NCBI GenBank assembly: GCA_023386675.1
Contig: JAEWJG010000287.1
Span: 1 to 26,080, forward strand
DNA from: Actinomycetes bacterium
Lineage (GTDB): Bacteria; Actinomycetota; Actinomycetes; Actinomycetales; Microbacteriaceae
Direction: 5' to 3'
DNA: 26,080 nucleotides
Shown: in pieces, positions 20,225 to 26,080 of the stretch
Layout of the letters: the number at the start of each line of letters is the position of its first letter
Numbering within the stretch: the first letter of the stretch is position 1
Position numbers and translations under genes: made by a program
The notes under the pieces: model-generated
What the model was told of the DNA's origin: nothing
Seen by the model: only the letters and a program-made list of their open reading frames with translations
Databases searched by the model: none

Positions 20225-22282
20225 CTACCAGCTGCAGGCCGTGAGGGAGGAGACCTCGGCGCTGAGCACGCTCGGGCCGCCGATCAGGGTGACCGTCCCC
20301 ACGCCGAGCCGTGCGAGGTCGGCGAGCACGCCGCGGGGCACACAGCCGCCCGGCGCCAGATAGAGGGGTGCGGACGTGGTGGCGGCGAGGGTGGTCGCGG
20401 ACAGGGCGTCGGGATAGCCGAAACCGGTCGCGAGGAGGGCGGTCGTCGCATGCGTGTACGCGTGCTCGTCGACCGCCTGCGCGGTGGCGTAGCGGTCGGA
20501 GCCGGCGAGCCGCCCGACGGTGTAGCCCTTCTGCGCGAGAGAGGTCGCGATCCCGGCGGAGAGCACGGCCGTCCCGCCCACCAACTCCACGTTCTTCGCC
20601 TTCAGCGACGCGAGCAGCGCCGCGGTCGGCGCGTCGACGGCGCCCGCGTAACCGTTCACGAGCAGGAGGGGCGCCCCCTGTGCCCCGGCGGCGCCTCCAG
20701 CCGCCAGGGCGTCGGGGAAGTTCGCACCCGAGGCGAGGTAGACGGTGTCTGCGGTGGTGAACGCCTGCGAGACGACCGTCCGCGAGGTGAGGAAGCGGTC
20801 GCTCCCCGCCTCGCGGGAGACCGTGGCGCCGGACGCCGCAGAGCGGAGCTGGCCGAGCACGGCGTCGGAGACGGAATCGGGGCCGCCGACGACCACGATC
20901 TTCGTCGGGTTCAGGCGCGTCACCTCCGCTGCGACCTCTGCGGTCAGCCCGCCCGGGGTGGTGAGGAGCAGCGGGCCGCCGCCCTTCGCCGCGGCCGGGC
21001 CGGCGGACAGCGCGTCGGGGAAGTTCGCTCCGGAGGCGATGAACACGACCGGTGCGGTGCCGGGGAACTCGCGCTGCGAGACGGCGACGGAGGTGGTGTA
21101 ACGGTCCGCGCCGAAGACCCGGCCGGACTGCAGGAGGCGGATCTCCTGGATGGTGGTGTTGCCGGACTGCGCGCCCGAGACGTAGACGACACCGGAGGTG
21201 GTGTCCACCGCGACGTCGGCGGGCGCCGGCAGCGCCGCCTTCGCGACGATCGTGGTCGTACTCGTGCGGATGGCGAGCAGTTCGTTGACGGCCCCGCCCT
21301 CGTACGGCTCCGCGAGCGCGGCGTAGAGTGTCCCGGCGTTCGGGTCGACGTCGAGCGACATGGCCTGTGCGGGGAGGGCGATGGTCGCGGTCGGGGTGGA
21401 TGCGCCGCGCGGCACGACGGCGATTCCGAAGCCGGTGGGCTGGTGCTGACCCACGTAGGCGGTCCCGGTCGTGGGGTCGACTGCCAGCGATTCTGGCCCG
21501 CCGGTCAGGGGAACCGAGGCGGTCAAGGCGTTCGTGGCCGCATCGAGAACGTACAACGAGGAATCCCACAGGCCTTCGCCCGCGGCGTAGACCAGCCCTC
21601 CCGCCGAATCCACCTGGACGGCCCGGACCGACTGGTTCGCGTCAGGGAGGGTGACCACCGTCGGCGTCACCGCCGCGCCGTTCACGGCATCCGCGATCTG
21701 CGCCGCCGACAGCGCCTGCAGGGCAGGCGTCGCGGCGCCGCCCTGCGACAGCTGCCCGGCCACGAAGACCGACCCGGTCGCCGTGTCGACCCCGATACCG
21801 CTGGTTCCGTTCGAGCCGGCGAGCCCGAAGGCGCCGAGCGGGATCGTCCCGGCATGCTGGGCGGTCGCGGGGTCGATCACCCAGAGCGACGACGTGCCCG
21901 CGTTGATGTCGATCATCGTCAGATAGAGGAGGCCGCGGGTGAGGTCGCCGTCCAGTCCGATCGGCACCGCGGGCAGGCCGGGCAGGTCGAGCGTGCCGGT
22001 CACGGTGCCGGATGTGGTGTCGATCACCGAGATGCTGCTGTGCCCGTGGCCTTGTTCGAGAGCGAAGAGCGTGTGGTGCGATGCATCCATCACCATCGTC
22101 GGCACCGTCGCGTACTCGTCGCCGCCGTTCGGGGCCGAGACCGAGCCGACGATCGCCAGCGCGGGCGCGGTCGCCGGCACGGCGCTCGCGGGAGCGGCGC
22201 ACACCAACCCCGCGACGAGCGCGGCTGAGACGGCGAGCGCAGCACCCAGGCGCGCAGATTTCACACGGTTCTTCGACAGCAC
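20225..22282 (-). CDS. Secreted beta-propeller protein with three cell-wall-binding type 2 repeats
   Basis: Starting at GTG 22282 the 685-residue product has a signal peptide (LSKNRVKSARLGAALAVSAALVAGLVCAAPASA). The first half (about 35-387) holds repeated YVTN-type blades: ATVPTMVMDASHHTLFALEQG, VIDTTSGTVTGTLDLPGLP, SLAVDPTTGTAYVGQ, DVAVDTTSGVVYVSG. From about 388 there are three CW_binding_2 modules (PF04122 type), each with 'ADRY/SDRF..S..V', 'ASGANFPDALSA' and 'VVGGPDSVS'. Two late cysteines (about 647 and 683) may form a disulfide in the last repeat. It is exported and should bind wall polymers non-covalently, displaying a propeller outside. The frame continues upstream to 22387, but an earlier ATG start would precede the signal peptide by 35 odd residues. 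Confidence 0.88.
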   Translation of the reverse strand: MLSKNRVKSARLGAALAVSAALVAGLVCAAPASAVPATAPALAIVGSVSAPNGGDEYATVPTMVMDASHHTLFALEQGHGHSSISVIDTTSGTVTGTLDLPGLPAVPIGLDGDLTRGLLYLTMIDINAGTSSLWVIDPATAQHAGTIPLGAFGLAGSNGTSGIGVDTATGSVFVAGQLSQGGAATPALQALSAAQIADAVNGAAVTPTVVTLPDANQSVRAVQVDSAGGLVYAAGEGLWDSSLYVLDAATNALTASVPLTGGPESLAVDPTTGTAYVGQHQPTGFGIAVVPRGASTPTATIALPAQAMSLDVDPNAGTLYAALAEPYEGGAVNELLAIRTSTTTIVAKAALPAPADVAVDTTSGVVYVSGAQSGNTTIQEIRLLQSGRVFGADRYTTSVAVSQREFPGTAPVVFIASGANFPDALSAGPAAAKGGGPLLLTTPGGLTAEVAAEVTRLNPTKIVVVGGPDSVSDAVLGQLRSAASGATVSREAGSDRFLTSRTVVSQAFTTADTVYLASGANFPDALAAGGAAGAQGAPLLLVNGYAGAVDAPTAALLASLKAKNVELVGGTAVLSAGIATSLAQKGYTVGRLAGSDRYATAQAVDEHAYTHATTALLATGFGYPDALSATTLAATTSAPLYLAPGGCVPRGVLADLARLGVGTVTLIGGPSVLSAEVSSLTACSW

Positions 22283-22301
22283 GGTTCCCCCCGAGAATCC
22301 C

Positions 22302-22323
22302 CTCAGCTCCGAGTCGAGCTGAG
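22302..22323. promoter_or_regulatory. Inverted repeat in the leader of the cell-wall-binding gene
   Basis: CTCAGCTC and GAGCTGAG form a perfect 8-bp stem with a 6-nt loop, 20 nt upstream of the GTG start. In RNA it could be a leader hairpin, possibly affecting translation or acting as an attenuator. Its function is not known. Confidence 0.4.
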
Positions 22324-22343
22324 CGATTATTGCACGACTGCAG

Positions 22344-22358
22344 CCTCTGGGCCAGAGG
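22344..22358. promoter_or_regulatory. Perfect 7-1-7 palindrome CCTCTGG-G-CCAGAGG
   Basis: This 15-bp palindrome lies between the divergent cell-wall-binding gene and the DUF1345 gene. Its single-base centre favours a DNA-bound dimer over an RNA hairpin. It is placed just upstream of AATAAT (minus strand, 22331-22326), a possible -10 for the cell-wall gene. The rest of 22283-22449 shows no gene. Confidence 0.4.
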
Positions 22359-22449
22359 TTCTGCGACGGCGGTGGTGCGGCCCCCACCCGCCGGTGCAGG
22401 ATGTGCGCATGGGGAACGGCGGCCGCGACCGATTGCCGGCGACGGTGAC

Positions 22450-23166
22450 GTGACCGGCGAGCCGGGTGGCGACCTCGCGTCCCGCACGCCCTCCCTGGCG
22501 TGGGACGCGCGGCGCAACCTGGTCGCCCTCGGGATCGCCGTCGTGCCGACCCTCGCCGCCTTCGCCGTCTACGACGCCGTGAGCCCCTTCGGCTTCACCT
22601 GGGGATCGGTCGTCGTCACCTCGTTCGCGTTCTGGATCTTCTATTCGCTGACGTACCTCGTGCTCACGCACGTCACCTTCCGCCACGCGACGGCCGAGGA
22701 GCTCCGCGTCTGGTTGCGCGCTACGACGCCGCAGCGCCGGGTGCAACGCGTCGAGGCGTCCCTCAGCGGCGGCGGGCCCAGCGCCAACGCGCACTGGTCG
22801 ATCCTCGCGATGATCGCCGTCGCGGCGGTCTGGCTGACGCCGGGCCTGCTCGACAGCGTGCTCGCTAACGTGCTCGCCTTCCTCGTCGTCGGATCCTCGT
22901 GGATCGTCACCGTCTACGCCTACACCGTGCATTACGCGCGGCTGAACTCGACCGCGGAGAGCCTCGGCTTCCCCGGGACCGCTCCCCCGGTCTTCCTCGA
23001 CTATTTCTACCTGTCCGCCCAGGTCGCGACGACCTTCTCGTCGTCGGATGTGACAATCCTGACCACGGCCGGCCGCGGCGTCGTCACCGGGCAGACGATC
23101 ATCGCGTTCGTGTTCAGCACGTTCGTGATCGCGATGCTGCTCTCGGTGATCTTCCTCAGCGGCTGA
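22450..23166 (+). CDS. DUF1345 family integral membrane protein
   Basis: The 238-residue product has about five transmembrane segments (NLVALGIAVVPTLAAFAVYD, VVVTSFAFWIFYSLTYLVLTHVTF, WSILAMIAVAAVWLT, VLAFLVVGSSWIVTVYAYTVHYARL, IIAFVFSTFVIAMLLSVIFLSG). The C-terminal section, FLDYFYLSAQVATTFSSSDVTILTTAGRGVVTGQTIIAFVF, matches DUF1345, whose function is unknown. The end is sure but the start is not. The best start is the in-frame GTG at 22450, with no good ribosome-binding site; no ATG is available in frame nearby. It is divergent from the cell-wall-binding gene and 74 nt before the acyltransferase gene. Confidence 0.8.
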   Translation: MTGEPGGDLASRTPSLAWDARRNLVALGIAVVPTLAAFAVYDAVSPFGFTWGSVVVTSFAFWIFYSLTYLVLTHVTFRHATAEELRVWLRATTPQRRVQRVEASLSGGGPSANAHWSILAMIAVAAVWLTPGLLDSVLANVLAFLVVGSSWIVTVYAYTVHYARLNSTAESLGFPGTAPPVFLDYFYLSAQVATTFSSSDVTILTTAGRGVVTGQTIIAFVFSTFVIAMLLSVIFLSG

Positions 23167-23240
23167 TCCCGTCGCCGCCTCCGGATGTCACCCGAACGGG
23201 GTAGACCGCCCGGTCGAGTCCGACGCTAGGGTCAGGAGAC

Positions 23241-24440
23241 ATGAGCGTTCCTCAGGAAATGCGCTACACGTCGCTCGATGGCCTGCGCGGCGTCGCCTCC
23301 CTCGTCGTGGTGGGGTACCACGCGCTCCTCATCGTGCCGGCCGTCTCTGCGCTCTACGTGCAGCACACGAACCCTGGGGTGCTCACTCCCGAGTGGTGGC
23401 TCTACGCGACACCGCTGCGGCTGTTCTTCGCCGGCCACGAGGCCGTGCTGACCTTCTTCGTGCTCTCGGGCTTCGTGCTGGCGCTGCCGTTCCTCACCGC
23501 GCCGCTCACCGGCCGGTCAGCGCTCGCCTACTACGGCCGGCGGGTTGTCCGGCTCTACCTCCCGGTGTGGGCGTCCCTGCTGTTCGCGTATGCGCTCGCC
23601 CTCCTGATCCCGCGGCATCCCGGCGAGACCTGGCTCGGTTCGCACCACCCGCCGACACCGGCGAACCTGTGGCACGACGGCATCCTGCTGTTCGGCACCT
23701 CGAACCTCAACAGCCCGCTGTGGTCGCTCACCTGGGAGGTCTGGTTCTCGCTGCTCATGCCGCTGATGTTCCTCGCCATCCGCGTCACCCGCGCGCACCG
23801 GTGGTGGTGGGCCGCCATCCCGATCCTGATGCTCGTCTCAGCGGCGGCGCGGTTCCCGGTGGTCCGCCACGCGCTCCCTGCGGCCTGGGTGACCGACGAC
23901 CTGCTGCAGTACATCCCCATCTTCGCGATCGGCATGCTCCTCGCCTTCAACCGGCAGCGCATCCTCGCGGCCGCCGCTCACGTGACGGTGTGGTGGCCGA
24001 TCATCGTGTGCGCGCTGCTGTTCACGGTGTCGCCGAGCGTGCTCGCGCCCAATGGATGGGGCACGGCCCAGGCGGGCTGGTATCTGCTCTCGCTGGTGGG
24101 CGTCACACTGCTCGTCGCCCTGGCGTTCGGGTCGCCGCTCGCCGGATCGCTCGATGCTCGACCGGTGCAGTGGGCGGGCAGGCGATCCTTCAGCATCTAC
24201 CTGGTCCACGAGCCGATCCTCGTCGGCGCTGCGCTGCTGGTCGGTGCGAGCGGATGGGACTGGCTGCTGCTCGTCCCCCTCGTCGTGCTCATCGTCCTGC
24301 TGACGGCGGAGGGGTTCTACCGGGCCGTGGAGCATCCCACGATCGGGCTGTCGCGCCGGGTGGGGCGCGCCATCGGCGGCCGGAGGTCCCCCACCACGGG
24401 CACGGCCGACCGCCCGGCCGCGAGCGTGCCCATCACCTGA
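23241..24440 (+). CDS. Acyltransferase family 3 membrane protein
   Basis: The 399-residue membrane protein begins MSVPQEMRYTSLDGLRGVASLVVVGYHALL. 'LDGLRGVA' and the active-site-like His (YHA) in the first helix are hallmarks of acyltransferase-3 (OatA/NodX type) enzymes. About ten helices follow, with LWSLTWEVWFSLLMPLMFL and the late SIYLVHEPILV motif. Such proteins carry acyl groups, usually acetyl, across the membrane and add them to peptidoglycan, polysaccharide or small glycosides. No C-terminal SGNH domain is present. AGGAGAC precedes the ATG and TAGGGT (23227-23232) may be its -10. The acceptor is unknown, though the neighbouring wall-binding protein suggests an envelope role. Confidence 0.9.
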   Translation: MSVPQEMRYTSLDGLRGVASLVVVGYHALLIVPAVSALYVQHTNPGVLTPEWWLYATPLRLFFAGHEAVLTFFVLSGFVLALPFLTAPLTGRSALAYYGRRVVRLYLPVWASLLFAYALALLIPRHPGETWLGSHHPPTPANLWHDGILLFGTSNLNSPLWSLTWEVWFSLLMPLMFLAIRVTRAHRWWWAAIPILMLVSAAARFPVVRHALPAAWVTDDLLQYIPIFAIGMLLAFNRQRILAAAAHVTVWWPIIVCALLFTVSPSVLAPNGWGTAQAGWYLLSLVGVTLLVALAFGSPLAGSLDARPVQWAGRRSFSIYLVHEPILVGAALLVGASGWDWLLLVPLVVLIVLLTAEGFYRAVEHPTIGLSRRVGRAIGGRRSPTTGTADRPAASVPIT

Positions 24441-24446
24441 TCGCGG

Positions 24447-25808
24447 TCACGCCGAGCGGCGGGCCTCCTCCGTTCGCGCGACGGGAGCGAGTCCGAGGTT
24501 CTCGCGCAGAGTGTGGCCCGCGTACCCGGTCGGGTAGATGCCCCGCTCCTGCAGCAGCGGCACCAGCCTGTCCACGATGTCGTCCAGTCCCGACGGGATG
24601 AGCCACGGCGTGATGTTGAAGCCGTCGACCACGTGCGCGTCGGCGTAGCGCTGCAGGGTGGCGGCGACGCTCGACGGGCTGCCGACGAAGCCGCGGCCCG
24701 AGTTCAGGCGGATGACGAGCTCGCGGATGCTGAGTCCGTCCGCGGCCGCCCGCTCGCGCCAGGCGTCGGCGGTCGCCTTCGCCTGAGCGGCGCGGAAGCC
24801 GGCGCCGCGCGTCTCGCCGGACACCTCCTGAACGGGGTCGATCGCGGGGAGCGGGCCGTCCGGGTCGTAGGCGCTGAGGTCGGTGCCCCAGATGTTCTCG
24901 AGGAACGCGATCGCGGTCTGCGGGGTGACCTGCGCGCGGCGCACCCAGCGGGCCTTCTCCTCCGCCTCGGCGTCGGTGTCGGCGAGGATGAACTCCTGGC
25001 CGGGGAAGATCTTCACGTCGCCCGCCGGGCGTCCCGCCTTGAGCGTGCGCTGCCGGATGTCCTCGGCGAACGCGGCCGCGTCGTCGAACGCGCTGTGCGC
25101 CGAGAAGATCACGTCGGCCTGGCGCGCGGCGAAGTCGCGGCCCTCGGCGGAGTCGCCGGCCTGGAAGATGACCGGCCGCCCCTGCGGGCTCTGCGGGAGC
25201 CGGCTGCGGCCGGTCGCGCGGTAGTGGCCGGTGTCCACCTCCACGAGCTCCGACGGGGTGCCGGCGGTCCACGAGCCTGCGGCGGCCGAGTCGGCGATCT
25301 CGGCATCCCACGCGTCCCACAGCTGCTTCGCGGCGACGACGACGGCTTCGGCGTGGCGGTAGCGGTCGGCGTGGTCGAGGTAGCCGCCGCGGCGGAAGTT
25401 CTCGCCGGTCCACGCGTTGTCGGTGGTCACCACGTTCCACGCCGCGCGGCCCCCGGAGAGCAGGTCGAGGCTCGCCAGCCGGTGCGCCAGGTCGAGCGGG
25501 TCGTTGTAGGTGGTGTTCTGGGTGGCGACGAGGCCGATGCGCTCGGTCACCGCGGCGAGCGCGGCGAGCTGCGTCTGCGCGTCCGGGCGACCGGCCACAT
25601 CCAGCTGGTGCAGGGCGCCGAGGTGCTCGCGGAGGCGCAGGCCCTCGCCGAGGAAGAACGCGGAGAACAGGCCGCGCTCGGCGGTCTGCGCGACCCGCCG
25701 GAAGGACTCGAAGTCGGTCTGGGAACCGCTCTCGGGCTCGGTCCAGACGGTGGAGAAGTTGACGCCCTGGAAGAAGACGCCGAAGCGGAGGACGGTCGGG
25801 CCGGTCAT
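24447..25808 (-). CDS. NtaA/DmoA-type flavin-dependent monooxygenase
   Basis: The 453-residue LLM-superfamily enzyme starts MTGPTVLRFGVFFQGVN. It shows the nitrilotriacetate/dimethyl-sulfide monooxygenase pattern: AERGLFSAFFLGEGLRL, TERIGLVATQNTTYNDPLDLAHRLASLDLLSGGRAAWNVVTTDN, YRHAEAVVVAAKQLWDAWD, PQGRPVIFQAGDSAEGRDFAARQADVIF and IFPGQEFILADTDAEAEEKA. These enzymes use FMNH2 from a partner reductase to oxidise sulfur or nitrogen compounds. The start at 25808 overlaps the previous gene's stop (ATGA) and AGGAG lies upstream; the 536-residue longer frame is not used. The substrate is unknown. The 5' neighbour is another LLM protein, so the two probably share a pathway, often sulfur scavenging. 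Confidence 0.9.
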   Translation of the reverse strand: MTGPTVLRFGVFFQGVNFSTVWTEPESGSQTDFESFRRVAQTAERGLFSAFFLGEGLRLREHLGALHQLDVAGRPDAQTQLAALAAVTERIGLVATQNTTYNDPLDLAHRLASLDLLSGGRAAWNVVTTDNAWTGENFRRGGYLDHADRYRHAEAVVVAAKQLWDAWDAEIADSAAAGSWTAGTPSELVEVDTGHYRATGRSRLPQSPQGRPVIFQAGDSAEGRDFAARQADVIFSAHSAFDDAAAFAEDIRQRTLKAGRPAGDVKIFPGQEFILADTDAEAEEKARWVRRAQVTPQTAIAFLENIWGTDLSAYDPDGPLPAIDPVQEVSGETRGAGFRAAQAKATADAWRERAAADGLSIRELVIRLNSGRGFVGSPSSVAATLQRYADAHVVDGFNITPWLIPSGLDDIVDRLVPLLQERGIYPTGYAGHTLRENLGLAPVARTEEARRSA

Positions 25809-26080
25809 GCGGACTCCTGGTAGCGGTTGACGGCGGCGGGGAGACCGAACGCGTCGCGCAGCGTCCCTCCGGGATGGGATGCGGCGAGCGCGGTGGTCTC
25901 GCGCAGCAGTGGGAGGACGGCGAACGCCAGCTCGGGCAGGTCGACGTCGAGGACGGCGGGATGCAGGCGGACGCCGTCGGTCACGGCGGCGAGCTCCGCG
26001 AGGAGCGCGGCGAGCGGGCCGGCCGGGCCGGCGTAGCGGGCGCGGGACCCGGTCCACGGGGTGTGCGCGTCGAGCTCGCC
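25805..26080 (-). CDS. LLM-class flavin-dependent oxidoreductase, C-terminal part (cut by window edge)
   Basis: A frame open from the window edge gives 91 residues ending at the TGA 25807-25805. It contains TGSRARYAGPAGPLAALLAEL and VRLHPAVLDVDLPELAFAVLPLLRE, then GGTLRDAFGLPAAVNRYQESA. The last part aligns by eye with the end of the downstream NtaA-type enzyme ('GFNITPWLIPSGLDDIVDRLVPLLQERG...HTLRENLGL'), so it is the tail of another LLM protein. The stop overlaps the downstream ATG (ATGA), showing translational coupling. The catalytic barrel lies outside the window, so type and substrate cannot be judged. Confidence 0.65.
   Translation of the reverse strand, partial: GELDAHTPWTGSRARYAGPAGPLAALLAELAAVTDGVRLHPAVLDVDLPELAFAVLPLLRETTALAASHPGGTLRDAFGLPAAVNRYQESA

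Noticed and set aside
20126..22228. 700-residue plus-strand frame opposite the cell-wall-binding gene
   Set aside because: It is composed mostly of R, G, E, D and H with no recognisable motif. The minus strand has a signal peptide and conserved repeats.
22283..22387. Extension of the cell-wall-binding protein to an ATG at 22387
   Set aside because: It would put 35 non-signal residues before a good signal peptide and run through two inverted repeats; the GTG at 22282 fits better.

Overview
The window is GC-rich actinobacterial DNA. The best guess is a member of the Microbacteriaceae (Leifsonia/Microbacterium-like). Reasons are the strong G/C third-position bias, frequent GTG starts, a small DUF7882-type protein that is typical of that family, and a secreted protein ending in cell-wall-binding type 2 repeats. 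No rRNA, tRNA, CRISPR array, transposase or phage gene was seen. Coding density is high and no gene-free stretch exceeds 300 bases.

Bases 1-7237 form a redox/detoxification block with two regulated divergent units. A TetR regulator (2349-1735) heads a leftward unit: zinc alcohol dehydrogenase, VOC protein and a cut-off small protein. Opposite it runs an SDR-fold protein plus a SnoaL/NTF2-like protein. The intergenic region has two overlapping face-to-face promoters with a perfect operator in both spacers. A MarR regulator (4198-3722) faces an operon of two paralogous luciferase-like (LLM) flavin/F420 oxidoreductases and a COG2085-type NADP/F420 dinucleotide reductase. Two near-identical palindromes lie between them.

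Bases 7377-13905 are a sugar-utilisation locus. A GH2 glycosidase, two MalG/MalF-type permeases and a lipoprotein sugar-binding protein run leftward, with a divergent LacI regulator. Two LacI-type operators bracket a recognisable promoter. No ATPase is encoded, so a shared MsiK-type ATPase elsewhere is expected.

Bases 14012-24440 are a mixed envelope/homeostasis region. It holds a CPA1-type cation/proton antiporter, the DUF7882 protein, an N-terminally truncated alpha/beta hydrolase and a secreted metallophosphoesterase. Upstream of the phosphoesterase, 11-bp tandem units look like a PHO box. Next come a DUF5652-like membrane peptide and a MarR regulator divergent from an ABC-2-like membrane exporter, again with paired operators. 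The region ends with a DUF1269 stress protein, a secreted beta-propeller/cell-wall-binding protein, a DUF1345 membrane protein and an acyltransferase-3.

Bases 24447-26080 hold a translationally coupled pair of LLM monooxygenases of the NtaA/DmoA kind; the upstream one is cut by the window edge. The main theme is several small, self-contained regulator-plus-target modules. Functional calls come from reading motifs by eye; no database search was possible.
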